Source of the DNA: Mycolicibacterium sp. CH28
GTDB taxonomy: Bacteria > Actinomycetota > Actinomycetes > Mycobacteriales > Mycobacteriaceae
NCBI RefSeq assembly: GCF_004745805.1
Contig: NZ_SRLQ01000005.1
Coordinates: forward strand, 62,001 to 126,000
Length of the DNA stretch: 64,000 bases
Direction of reading: 5' to 3'
Made by a program: the position numbers and the translations under genes. How positions within the stretch are numbered: the stretch's first letter is position 1; each line of letters begins with the position of its first letter. The notes below the pieces were generated by a model. That model was not told the DNA's origin and made no database searches. It worked only from the letters and a program-made list of their open reading frames with translations. Of the stretch, positions 50,671 through 58,909 are shown piece after piece.

Positions 50671-50681
50671 ATAAATGGGAA

Positions 50682-51011
50682 TTAGCTGTGATGCGAGCCC
50701 AGCCAGTGGAGCAACCCATGGACGGTCTCGTCGTCAAGGCGGTAGCTCATCAACCGACCCTCCCTCGTGGGAGTCACCCACCGCTGTTGACGCAACAGCC
50801 GCAGTGCTTGCGACACCGAATTCTCTGACCGCCCGACAGCAGCAGCGAGGTCACCCACACACAGACCCGGCGAATTGTGAAGCACAAGCAGGATCTCCAA
50901 ACGGTTCGGATCAGACAGCAGGTCGAACCGAAGCGACCACGCCGAAGTGTCCACATCAGCAAGAGCCGACTGGGCCAGCTCAACTGGTGTTGTCCCGGTC
51001 AACTTCCCCAT
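50682..51011 (-). CDS. ArsR/SmtB-family metal-responsive regulator
   Basis: The product is 109 residues with the ArsR winged helix: DLLSDPNRLEILLVLHNSPG, CVGDLAAAVGRSENSVSQAL (recognition helix) and the wing TPTREGRLMSYRL. The C-terminus ends HGLLHWLGSHHS with several histidines, as in the Ni/Co sensors NmtR and KmtR. It sits upstream of the NiCoT transporter; de-repression by excess metal, or control of import, is inferred. Confidence 0.9.
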   Translation of the reverse strand: MGKLTGTTPVELAQSALADVDTSAWSLRFDLLSDPNRLEILLVLHNSPGLCVGDLAAAVGRSENSVSQALRLLRQQRWVTPTREGRLMSYRLDDETVHGLLHWLGSHHS

Positions 51012-51045
51012 GACCGCAATCTAGTTCGCGACAGCAACGACGGCC

Positions 51046-51200
51046 GCCCCACACGGTCTACGCCATGCCGCCAGTCTGGCAATCAGTGCCCACGCAAACA
51101 TGAAAGCTGTCCAGCGGATGCTTGGGCACACCAAGGTGGCGACGACTCGCGACACGGCTATTCAAAGCACTGCGGACGGCATCGGAAGCCTGACGGGCAA
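51046..51200 (+). pseudogene. Tyrosine integrase C-terminal remnant
   Basis: The plus strand reads PHGLRHAASLAISA then NMKAVQRMLGHTKVATT, the box II region of phage/ICE tyrosine recombinases with the HxLRH arginine motif and the LGH motif. The N-terminal two-thirds is absent and the expected DTY with the catalytic tyrosine is degraded. It ends just before the partial tRNA copy at 51224, consistent with an integration scar. Confidence 0.75.
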
Positions 51201-51223
51201 CCAGCGCCCTGAACTGCACATAA

Positions 51224-51252
51224 TCTGTGGAGCTAAGGGGAATCGGACCCCT
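51224..51252. repeat. Partial tRNA-Ala copy (distal attachment site)
   Basis: These 29 bases match the 3' end of tRNA-Ala at 54602-54630 with one mismatch (TGTGGAGCTAAGGGGAATCG shared). Similarity continues leftward, more loosely, for about 16 bases. The rest of the tRNA is absent. This is the expected footprint of site-specific integration into the tRNA 3' end. Confidence 0.8.
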
Positions 51253-51748
51253 AGAACTATCTGCGGAAACACTGCTCTACGCGGTATTTCTGTACCTTGA
51301 TGTTGTTACGCGGGCGCTCCGCATGCTGGGGATGTGCCTCGGCGTGTTACGTGACGTAACGGTGCTCGTGCCGGGCGGCGAGGTTTTCGCTGATTGCTCT
51401 CCAATTAGCCAGCACGAGGGCGGGTTTGGGGACTGCATCAGTTCCTCAGCGTGCGACGTAGGGCAGGCGGCGAACACGCCCAAACCGATTGCGGCGGACG
51501 GTCGATGCCTCCTGCGATCCATCAGACAAGCTATCAAATTCCGAGTTCTGGCGTAACACGGTGCGGTGTCGCTGGAGAATTTGGACAGCACGGTCGTTGA
51601 TGGCGTGTTTGAACGCGACAAAGCCGCTGTCGTTGCGGGCAACCCGAGGGCGGGGCCGTCGTTGGTCATCAATGAACCGTGGGAGGGATGCGCGGGTGAC
51701 TACGTATACGAACAGCCGGGCCCCACCCGCCGAGATCGCCGCTCTGCC
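51253..51748. other. Gene-poor left part of tRNA island
   Basis: Between the att copy and immunity gene D no gene is recognised. On the minus strand a frame ending with TGA at 51446 stays open from about 51700 and reads FVAFKHAINDRAVQILQRH; it has no clear start or known family and may be a remnant. No IS ends or RNA genes were found. Confidence 0.4.
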
Positions 51749-52168
51749 TCAGAGCGGTTCTCCGATGTCGGGAAGCAGCGCAATGTCTTCGGGCTGACCG
51801 TTGTGGAACATCGCAGCCAACTCTCGCACTCGGCGCTTGGCCCAGTCGGGATGAAAGCGACTGAGAACCTCGTACTCGAAATGGAACCGCTGCGTACGGT
51901 CGCCTACATACTTCCTTGCCTGGCTGGAGACCTCACCCTGGCAGTACCGGTACAGCACGTCGTCCAAGCTACCTACGCGTTCAAATCCGACCTTCCCACG
52001 TTCATAGAAGGTGAAGTGATATCGGCCATCATCACCGACGAAGATGTTCAGACCGTCATTGGTCAGCAATCCGACGGGTAGGGGGCGCACTCCGAGTTGC
52101 GCTGCGATCCGATCGATCTCGGTTTGCAACTCAGTTGACCTAGCGTCCAAGGGGCGGCCCATATTCAT
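51749..52168 (-). CDS. TNT-toxin immunity-type protein, copy D (cognate of toxin 2)
   Basis: The product is 139 residues: MNMGRPLDARSTELQTEIDR, VGLLTNDGLNIFVGDDGRYH and EDIALLPDIGEPL at the end. Its ATG lies 29 bases inside the toxin 2 gene, so expression is coupled. The variable middle (GKVGFERVGS to YVGDRTQRFHF) differs from copies A-C, consistent with cognate specificity for toxin 2. Confidence 0.86.
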   Translation of the reverse strand: MNMGRPLDARSTELQTEIDRIAAQLGVRPLPVGLLTNDGLNIFVGDDGRYHFTFYERGKVGFERVGSLDDVLYRYCQGEVSSQARKYVGDRTQRFHFEYEVLSRFHPDWAKRRVRELAAMFHNGQPEDIALLPDIGEPL

Positions 52169-53867
52169 CGAGAATACCTCTGTCGACCAATTCCTCGACG
52201 TTGGCCTCAGGAGGACCGACGATCATGTATTGGGGGGCACCAGGTGTCGGTGTCTGTCCGAACCACGGTTGTATCGGTCCTTCGACGATCTGCCACCCAT
52301 CGGGAAGCGGCTTCCCGGTGATCATGTAGCGATGATATTCCCCACCAGCACTTTCCGGCATTATCGCCCGGCCGCCAAAAGGAGTGCCGTCCGGGGCAAA
52401 ATAGCGCCCACGTTCTGACCCGATCCTGTCGATGATGTCCCCCGCTTGGAGATGGGCGGGTTGCGGGACATAGCCCGGCGGAAATCCGTCGTTTTCAGGA
52501 AACACCCGAGCCCCGGCCCCGCCGAACTGATTGTCAAACTCTATTGGGTGCATGCCCCCCAGAGGATCCCACCCACGCATGACCGACAACGGGATCCCAC
52601 CTTCGGTAACCAGCTCGGCCGGCAGGCCTGCACGAACCGCCGCACCCTCAGCACCGAACGGGGCGGTCGCCGCGACCGACGCGAAATCGAAGGCCTTCTC
52701 CCCGGCGTAATAGGCCGCGCTGGGTGAGTCCAACGCATGCTTGACTTCTCCGACGACCGCACCCACCGGATTGGTGGCCGTATCCGAAATCCCCTTGGCC
52801 ACGTCTTTCCAGGACTCCAGAACACCGGGAGCCCCCGGACCACCCTGTCCCAGCAGATTCTTGATGCCCTGCTCGGTGTTTCGCCACGCATCACCAAATC
52901 CCTCACCGAACCCCGGCGGAGGCACATGAGCCGGCTCAGGGGGCGTGTACGGCGGAAAATCCCACCCCATTGCCTGCGCACGGGCAACCATGCCATCCAA
53001 TGCCGACTCGATCTGCGCGGCAGGCATGCCCTCGCTTGCCAGGACCTTGCGCGCGGTAGCCTTGAAGCCCTCGATCTCCTTGGCAGAGAACACCACTGGC
53101 TTGGGCACGTTGACTGGTACCGGAGCACCCGCGATCTGATCCAGCGCCCCGTTCACATCAACAGGCTGTCCAACCCCTCCAGGTCTACCCGCGCCGGCGA
53201 GGGCGTCCCGCACACTCCGTCCGGCACCAGCCCCGTCGGCTACCCCGCCGGCCGGCAACAGCATGTCCTGCAACGAACGCGGACGAGACGAATCCACAAC
53301 ACCCGCACCTGCGTGCCGGCGGGGATCCGTGGGCGCTGGCTGTACCTCGGGGGTGGCTGCGTGCAACGACAGCGGGATCGGTGTCTTGCCGCTGGCCATG
53401 TTGATCGCGTTGGCAAGCGCCATATCGACCAGATTCGCTTCGGCCACAATCGTGTCCAGCCGGGGCTGCAGCTGGGATTGCTTGAGCTCGGCCTCCACCG
53501 GATCGCGGACCTTCGGGCCCGGCAGCACCGTGCCCGCCACCGGGTCGATCTCCATGCCCAGCGCCTCGGCATCGGCCTTCAAGCTCGCCAGCTCGGATTT
53601 GATGCGCTCGATATTGTCCGCCGCGCTACGCGCAGCATCGGCCACAGCCAATGCCTCGTTGCCATGGGCATCGAGATCCTTGCGGGTCTGGCCGATCGCT
53701 TCCCTGGCTGCCTCGGCCGCCCCACCGCCCCACGTCTGGAACGCCGGCAACGTCGCCAACCCGTCGGCGGCATCAAAGGCCGCCTGCGCACGACTGGTCG
53801 CGGCGTGGAACACCTCACGCACATCACCAGCATTCCAACGCTCGATATCAAGGACGGTCAACGTCAC
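52140..53867 (-). CDS. TNT-domain polymorphic toxin 2 (T7SS-associated NAD+ glycohydrolase type)
   Basis: The product is 575 residues, closely similar over its length to toxin 1. N-terminal WXG-like domain TLTVLDIERWNAGDVREVFH with WGG in FQTWGGGAAEAAR; Pro/Gly-rich linker; FSAKEIEGFKATARKVLAS; then the TNT domain with FPENDGFPPGYV, DRIGSERGRYFAPDG, MPESAGGEYHRYMI and PIQPWFGQTP. The extreme C-terminus (PPEANVEELVDRGILDEYG) differs most from toxin 1, where immunity specificity may reside. It starts with GTG six bases after the intact WXG100 gene and overlaps immunity gene D. Confidence 0.9.
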   Translation of the reverse strand: MTLTVLDIERWNAGDVREVFHAATSRAQAAFDAADGLATLPAFQTWGGGAAEAAREAIGQTRKDLDAHGNEALAVADAARSAADNIERIKSELASLKADAEALGMEIDPVAGTVLPGPKVRDPVEAELKQSQLQPRLDTIVAEANLVDMALANAINMASGKTPIPLSLHAATPEVQPAPTDPRRHAGAGVVDSSRPRSLQDMLLPAGGVADGAGAGRSVRDALAGAGRPGGVGQPVDVNGALDQIAGAPVPVNVPKPVVFSAKEIEGFKATARKVLASEGMPAAQIESALDGMVARAQAMGWDFPPYTPPEPAHVPPPGFGEGFGDAWRNTEQGIKNLLGQGGPGAPGVLESWKDVAKGISDTATNPVGAVVGEVKHALDSPSAAYYAGEKAFDFASVAATAPFGAEGAAVRAGLPAELVTEGGIPLSVMRGWDPLGGMHPIEFDNQFGGAGARVFPENDGFPPGYVPQPAHLQAGDIIDRIGSERGRYFAPDGTPFGGRAIMPESAGGEYHRYMITGKPLPDGWQIVEGPIQPWFGQTPTPGAPQYMIVGPPEANVEELVDRGILDEYGPPLGR

Positions 53868-53873
53868 GGCGGC

Positions 53874-54203
53874 TCACATGTCGGTCTGGCCGGCGATCGC
53901 GTTCGCCGCCCGCGCCGGAGCCTCCAACGCCTGGCTGCTGCGCTGCTCCATCTCCGCGAACCCTTGGGCGCTGGCGTGCAACCCCTGAGCGTGATCACTC
54001 AAACGGGTCAACAACGCACTCGTCGTAGCCACCCACTGCTCCGACAAAGCACTCATCGCGACCGCGGATGCACCCTGCCAGCCAGTCTGCGCAGCCTCGA
54101 TCCGGCCAGCCGCCGCCGCATGCTTCATCGCCACATCCTCACCATGGCCACTCACCGCGACACCCGAGCTCACCAGATCCTCGATATTGATCCGAAGCGA
54201 CAT
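53874..54203 (-). CDS. WXG100/EspC-like type VII secretion protein
   Basis: The product is 109 residues, an all-helical hairpin of the ESX substrate class. MSLRINIEDLVSSGVAVSGH leads, the turn carries W-x-G in QTGWQGASA, and FAEME resembles the YxxxD/E-type export signal in the second helix. It is the first gene of the toxin operon and probably pairs with the WXG-like N-terminus of toxin 2 for export. An in-frame ATG 33 bases upstream (MHK) is possible but less likely. Confidence 0.86.
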   Translation of the reverse strand: MSLRINIEDLVSSGVAVSGHGEDVAMKHAAAAGRIEAAQTGWQGASAVAMSALSEQWVATTSALLTRLSDHAQGLHASAQGFAEMEQRSSQALEAPARAANAIAGQTDM

Positions 54204-54605
54204 CGTATCCCCATCCAGAGCTGCAGACTTATGCATACCAGCAAACAACATCAGCACGCCAATCACCTACCATGCCGGCATAACGGCGCCACCGCCGCGG
54301 CGCTCGCACCCAAAGCCAGCACCCCGAAAGGCTGTTAGCGTGCCATCCGGCCCGCAACCTCGCCAACGACACACGCTTACCTTTGTGACCAAAGCACAAC
54401 CCCTTGAACGTGAATCGAAAGGCCGCCAGCAGCAGGCGACGCCCACCAGCGCAATAGGCGCGAGCAACGCACTCTTGGCAACACGGGGGTGCGAGTATGG
54501 GTGGGGACTCGAGACAAGGCTGTCGCGGCTGTTGGCCGGGCGATATCTGAACCGCCGTAACACTCACTAAGGCCAGAAAAGCGGCCCCGAACTGCTCAAA
54601 CTCTG
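54204..54605. other. Leader and upstream region of toxin 2 operon
   Basis: The 40 bases next to the WXG100 start are conserved with locus 1 (47663-47705) and probably contain the promoter or leader. The remaining 350 bp up to the tRNA show no coding sequence I can support and no integrase. A minus-strand frame running through the tRNA is an artefact. Confidence 0.5.
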
Positions 54606-54630
54606 TGGAGCTAAGGGGAATCGAACCCCT
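54602..54630. repeat. Attachment site within tRNA-Ala 3' end
   Basis: This is the tRNA-side copy of the 29-bp direct repeat also found at 51224-51252. It covers the T-arm 3' part and acceptor strand of tRNA-Ala(CGC). Because the copy inside the tRNA is complete, the tRNA remains functional after integration. Confidence 0.8.
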
Positions 54631-54678
54631 GACCTTCTCGATGCGAACGAGACGCGCTACCAACTGCGCTATAGCCCC
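54606..54678 (-). tRNA. tRNA-Ala (anticodon CGC)
   Basis: This is a 73-base tRNA. The acceptor strands GGGGCTA and TAGCTCC pair with one G-T, followed by discriminator A; CCA is not encoded. The D-arm has GCGC-AGTTGGTA-GCGC. The anticodon stem TCTCG/CGAGA encloses loop TTCGCAT (anticodon at 54643-54645), and the T-arm has AGGGG-TTCGATT-CCCCT. It reads GCG alanine codons, frequent in this GC-rich genome. Confidence 0.95.
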
Positions 54679-54729
54679 TTGGTCGCCAGTAGGTTACCAG
54701 CCACCGGCCGCCGGACCGAAACCGGTGGC

Positions 54730-55818
54730 CTACTGGCCCGCCGCACGCGGCAGGTCGAAGTGCCGCGCGAACGCGACCTCGTCCAGATGCTCGAAAATCG
54801 GGTCCTCATCGTCGATGTCCAAGACGGCGGCGCCAGGCCGGCGCAACCGGGCCGGCACGACATCGAACTCGTGGTCCTCGGTGTTCTCCACGCCCAGCCG
54901 CGACCGCGCCATCCGCTGCTGACGACGCCGGCGCACCTGCTCCTCGATCCGGGTCTGGCGGCGCAGATAGGCCAGGTACAGCACAGTCACGACGGCTGCC
55001 GTGCCGCAGACCCACCACAGGTCGGCACTGACAGTGAAGGACAGCACAGCGGTGACGACCATGACCGCGGCCATCACCATCAGCACGCGCTTGCGGAATC
55101 GGTACTTGCGGGCGCTGACCGCCGCGGCGGTCTTCGATTCGGTCCGCCGCGGCCGGCTGACGCGGGGCGCCGCAGCCGTCGCCGGCTCATCCCCGGCCTC
55201 CAGGCCCGAGGTGTCCTCGACGTACTCGTACTCGTCGGCCGTCCCGTCGGCGGCAGTCGCCTCGTCGACAGTCCCGTCGGCGGGCTTGTCGTCGGCGATG
55301 GCCTGGAACTCGTCGGTAGCGTCGCCCTCGGCGACCGTCTCAGCCTCGGCCTCGGCCGGCGATTCCTCGGCAACGGTCTCGGCCTGCGGCTCGACAGCCT
55401 CATCGAACAGCGTCGGCTGGACGCCGGCGGTGCGTACCGCTCCACCACCGACCGGTAGCGCGCCAGAGTCCTCGTCGACTACGTCCACGTCCAGGTAATC
55501 CGATTCGGCTACTTCGGCGACCGCGGCCACGACCACGACCGAACGGGTGCGCACCGGCGCTACCTCGTCGTCCTCGTCGAGGTCGTCGTACTGGTCGGCT
55601 TCGGGCTGCCAATCGGGGTCGTGGCGATGGCCGGCAGCCGGACCGCTCCGCTTGAATCGCCGTGACTTGGCTGCGCCGCCGTTGAGCACCCGGGTGGCCA
55701 GCGCGACATCGCTTGTGCGACGGACGTTGTCACGCTTGCTGATGAGCATCGGGACCAACACGAACAACCAAAGCACCACGAGCGAGATCCAGAGCAATGA
55801 CTGGGGGATGCTTGGCAT
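54730..55818 (-). CDS. glpR: SepX/GlpR-type divisome membrane protein
   Basis: The product is 362 residues. One N-terminal TM helix (SLLWISLVVLWLFVLVPMLI) with RTSDVALATRVLNG just after it, a long acidic, low-complexity middle (about 75-235), then two closely spaced TM helices (VLMVMAAVMVVTAVLSFTV, LWWVCGTAAVVTVLYLAYL) and a conserved C-terminal tail ending HFDLPRAAGQ. This is the layout of Rv0996/GlpR and Streptomyces SepX. GlpR is reported to recruit the MoeA-like protein Glp to FtsZ. The moeA-type gene two genes upstream supports this. Confidence 0.85.
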   Translation of the reverse strand: MPSIPQSLLWISLVVLWLFVLVPMLISKRDNVRRTSDVALATRVLNGGAAKSRRFKRSGPAAGHRHDPDWQPEADQYDDLDEDDEVAPVRTRSVVVVAAVAEVAESDYLDVDVVDEDSGALPVGGGAVRTAGVQPTLFDEAVEPQAETVAEESPAEAEAETVAEGDATDEFQAIADDKPADGTVDEATAADGTADEYEYVEDTSGLEAGDEPATAAAPRVSRPRRTESKTAAAVSARKYRFRKRVLMVMAAVMVVTAVLSFTVSADLWWVCGTAAVVTVLYLAYLRRQTRIEEQVRRRRQQRMARSRLGVENTEDHEFDVVPARLRRPGAAVLDIDDEDPIFEHLDEVAFARHFDLPRAAGQ

Positions 55819-55964
55819 GGTGGCCTGCTCCTTTCCCGTCCAGGCTAGGTCCGTGACCTACGCAAACCGTGACGGCGCGCCGATGCCAATTACACACTTG
55901 TAATTTGCTGTTGACAAGCACCAACAGCCCCAAATGTCACATTGGTAACAGGCGGGCGCGGGAA

Positions 55965-56618
55965 TCAGGCCCACCGCGCCAATCCGCGATGCACCAGCCG
56001 GGCCGTGACCGAGCCTTCCAGCTCCTCGACCGTCATCGCCACGAGCAGATGATCGCGCCATCCGCCGTCGACGTCGAGGTAGCGCTTGAGGAGGCCCTCC
56101 TCGCGAAATCCGGCCTTTGCCAGCACCGCGCGACTGGCCGCATTTTCCGGGCGCACCGTCGCCTCCACCCGATGCAGCGTGACCGGTCCGAAGCAGTGGT
56201 CCAGGCCAAGCGCCAGCGCGCCGGTGGCCACTCCCCGACCCGTGACGGCGCTGGAAACCCAGTAGCCGATCCATGCTGAGCGCAGCGCGCCGTGGGTCAC
56301 ATTGCCGATCGTCAGCTGCCCGCAGAACTGGCCGTCGAGCTCGATCACATAGGGCAACATCCGCCCCTTGCGAGCCTCGGCACGAAGCCCCGAGCACACC
56401 GGGGGCCACGACGAAACAGCATGGCGCACAGACCAATCCACTTCCGCGGTCGGCTCCCACGGTTCCAGGTAACGACGATCGGCCAGTCGGATCCGGCTCC
56501 ACAGTGCCGCGTCTCGCATCCGCACCGGGCGCAACCGGATGACACCGGCACCCACCCGGAGCGGACCGACCGCAGTGGGCCAGCCGGGATGCAGGGAACT
56601 ACTACGCCACAGATTCAC
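55965..56618 (-). CDS. rimJ: RimJ/RimL-type GNAT acetyltransferase
   Basis: The product is 217 residues. The GNAT core is visible in YVIELDGQFCGQLTIGNVTHG, GYWVSSAVTGRGVATGALAL (acetyl-CoA loop) and HRVEATVRPENAASRAVLAKAGF. It corresponds to Rv0995, annotated as ribosomal-protein-alanine acetyltransferase; substrate unproven. GTG 56618 (MNLWRSSSLHPGWP) is the conserved start, 16 bp after moeA1. Confidence 0.9.
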   Translation of the reverse strand: MNLWRSSSLHPGWPTAVGPLRVGAGVIRLRPVRMRDAALWSRIRLADRRYLEPWEPTAEVDWSVRHAVSSWPPVCSGLRAEARKGRMLPYVIELDGQFCGQLTIGNVTHGALRSAWIGYWVSSAVTGRGVATGALALGLDHCFGPVTLHRVEATVRPENAASRAVLAKAGFREEGLLKRYLDVDGGWRDHLLVAMTVEELEGSVTARLVHRGLARWA

Positions 56619-56634
56619 AATGCCGAGCCCGGGA

Positions 56635-57891
56635 TCAGCCGCGCTGAGCCAGGAAGGCGACGTCGACGACCTCACCGGTGCGGACCTCGTCAACTTCACT
56701 GGCCACCACCACGAGGCAGTTCGCTTCGGCCAATGTGGCCAGCAGATGCGACGAGGCTCCTGGTGCGCCGCCGAGCGCCTGCACCAGATATTCGCCCGTG
56801 TCCTGGTCGCGCATGAGCTGTCCGCGCAGGAAGCCTTTGCGACCCGCGACCGACGAGATCGGCGACAGCGCCCGGGCCTGTACGACACGCCGCATCGGCT
56901 GCCGCTTCCCGAGCGAGAGCCGGATCAGCGGACGAACCATCACCTCGAACACCACCAGAGCGCTGACCGGATTAGCCGGCAGCAGGAACGTCGGCACGCC
57001 TTCGCGCCCGAGCTGCCCGAAGCCCTGGACCGAGCCTGGATGCATCGCGATGCGCGCAACTTCCATCTCGCCCAGCTTGGACAACACCGTCCGCACGCTT
57101 TCGGCGGCCGCTCCGCCGACCGCACCGGCGATCACGACGAGTTCGGCCCGGTTGAGCTGGCCCTCGACCACCTCACGCAGTTCCTTGGGATCGGTGCTGA
57201 CGATGCCCAGCCGGTTCACCTCCGCTCCAGCGTCCCGGGCGGCCGCGGCGATGGCATAGGAGTTGACGTCGTAGACCTGGCCATTGCCCGGGGTCCGGGA
57301 GATGTCGACCAGTTCACCGCCCACACTGAGCACACTGACCCTTGGCCGAGGATGCACCAGCACCCGCTCGCGGCCGACCGCCGCCATCAGGCCCACCTGT
57401 GCGGCCCCGATGATCGCTCCGGCCCGCACGGCGACATCGCCGGGCTGCACGTCGTCACCGGCGCGGCGCACGTAGGCACCCGACCGAACTCCGCGCAGCA
57501 CCCGTACCCGGGCTTGACCGCCGTCGGTCCAGCGCAGCGGCAGAACGGCATCGGCCAGCGTCGGCATCGGCGCTCCGGTCTGGACTCGAGCGGCCTGTTT
57601 GGGTTGCAGCCGACTCGGTGTGCGCGCGCCCGCCTCGATGACGCCCATCACCGGCAGGCTGATCTCACCGCCACCGGACTCGTCGTCACCGTCGGCGCCG
57701 ACGCCCTGCACATCGACGCTGCGCACCGCGTACCCGTCGATGGCGGCCTGGTCAAAGCCCGGCAGCGGGTGCTCGGTGATCACTTCCTCGGCACACATCA
57801 GGCCCTGGGCCTCGGCAATCGGCACCCGAACCGGTCGTGGCGCCACCGCGGCAGCCGCCACCCTGGCTTGCTGTTCTTCTACCGAACGCAC
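56635..57891 (-). CDS. moeA1: MoeA-family molybdopterin molybdotransferase / gephyrin-like Glp
   Basis: The product is 418 residues. MoeA domains: ALPGFDQAAIDGYAV-type motif (PLPGFDQAAIDGYAVRS), PMPTLADAVLPL, the MPT-binding SVGGELVD, GQVYDVNSYAIAA, and IAMHPGSVQGFG, then the C-terminal beta barrel. Rv0994 orthologues in this locus act with the GlpR membrane protein in cell division rather than, or in addition to, Mo-cofactor synthesis. It lies 49 bp downstream of galU and upstream of rimJ. Confidence 0.92.
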   Translation of the reverse strand: MRSVEEQQARVAAAAVAPRPVRVPIAEAQGLMCAEEVITEHPLPGFDQAAIDGYAVRSVDVQGVGADGDDESGGGEISLPVMGVIEAGARTPSRLQPKQAARVQTGAPMPTLADAVLPLRWTDGGQARVRVLRGVRSGAYVRRAGDDVQPGDVAVRAGAIIGAAQVGLMAAVGRERVLVHPRPRVSVLSVGGELVDISRTPGNGQVYDVNSYAIAAAARDAGAEVNRLGIVSTDPKELREVVEGQLNRAELVVIAGAVGGAAAESVRTVLSKLGEMEVARIAMHPGSVQGFGQLGREGVPTFLLPANPVSALVVFEVMVRPLIRLSLGKRQPMRRVVQARALSPISSVAGRKGFLRGQLMRDQDTGEYLVQALGGAPGASSHLLATLAEANCLVVVASEVDEVRTGEVVDVAFLAQRG

Positions 57892-57940
57892 AGTGCGCCT
57901 TTCTGCCTCGAGCCCTGGTCGCGCGGGCCCGCCGCAGCTC

Positions 57941-58858
57941 CTACTGTTTGGTCTGTTCGGCCAGGCCTAGTCGCGCCACCAACCATCGCCGCAAGTCCGG
58001 GCCATAGTCGTCACGAGCCAATGCAAAGTCAACCGCAGCCTTGAGGTAGCCGCCGGGATTTCCCAAGTCGTGTCGAGAGCCGCGATGGACCACCACGTGC
58101 ACCGGGTGGCCCTCCTTGATCAGTAACTCGATGGCGTCGGTGAGCTGAATCTCTCCACCGACCCCACGGTCGACCCGGCGCAGCGCATCGAAGATGGCCC
58201 GGTCCAGCAGGTAGCGGCCGGCCGCGGCGAACCGTGATGGCGCATCCTCCACCTTGGGCTTCTCGACCATGCCCTTGACCTTGAGCACGTTCGGGTTGGC
58301 CGCATCGGGCACCGTTTCGACGTCGAAGACGCCGTAGGCGCTGACCTCCTCGTCCGACACCTCGATCGCACACAGCACCGAGCCGCCGCGCTTGGCCCGC
58401 ACCTTCGCCATCGTCTCCAGCACGCCGGTGGGCAGCACCAGATCGTCGGGCAGCAGTACCGACACCGCGTCCTCGTCGGGCGAAAGCACCGACTCCACAC
58501 ACCCGACGGCGTGGCCGAGTCCCAGCGGTTCGTGCTGGATCACCGACTCCACCTTGATCAACGCCGGGGCACGGCGGACCTTCTCCAACATCGCCTTCTT
58601 GCCGCGGGCCTCCAGCGTGCCCTCGAGCACCAAGTCCTCGACGAAGTGGGCGACGACGCTGTCCTTACCTTCGGAGGTGACGATCACCAGCCGTTCAGCG
58701 CCCGCCTCGGCCGCCTCCTCGGCGACCAGCTCAATGCCCGGGGTGTCCACGACCGGCAACAACTCCTTGGGCACGGTCTTGGTCGCAGGCAGGAAACGGG
58801 TCCCAAGCCCGGCCGCAGGCACGATCGCGGTGCGCGGAATCGGTACCTGGGGCGTCAT
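57941..58858 (-). CDS. galU: UTP-glucose-1-phosphate uridylyltransferase
   Basis: The product is 305 residues and makes UDP-glucose for trehalose, glycogen and cell-wall glycans. The nucleotide motif AAGLGTRFLPATKTVPKELLPV is complete; GLGHAVGCVE, VLLPDDLV with the metal Asp, and VEKP are also present. ATG 58858. It is the first gene of the galU-moeA1-rimJ-glpR minus-strand group and divergent from 5-FCL with 51 bp between starts. Confidence 0.97.
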   Translation of the reverse strand: MTPQVPIPRTAIVPAAGLGTRFLPATKTVPKELLPVVDTPGIELVAEEAAEAGAERLVIVTSEGKDSVVAHFVEDLVLEGTLEARGKKAMLEKVRRAPALIKVESVIQHEPLGLGHAVGCVESVLSPDEDAVSVLLPDDLVLPTGVLETMAKVRAKRGGSVLCAIEVSDEEVSAYGVFDVETVPDAANPNVLKVKGMVEKPKVEDAPSRFAAAGRYLLDRAIFDALRRVDRGVGGEIQLTDAIELLIKEGHPVHVVVHRGSRHDLGNPGGYLKAAVDFALARDDYGPDLRRWLVARLGLAEQTKQ

Positions 58859-58909
58859 CGTTCACACCCTATCGCCAACATAGTGACCCTTCGCTCTGGC
58901 GCAATCGAC

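Noticed and set aside
51224..54630. Prophage
   Set aside because: No structural, packaging or lysis genes; only toxin-operon cargo and an integrase fragment outside the repeats.
54229..54663. Minus-strand frame upstream of the toxin 2 operon
   Set aside because: Its first codons are a translation of the tRNA-Ala sequence, and the rest has no family resemblance.
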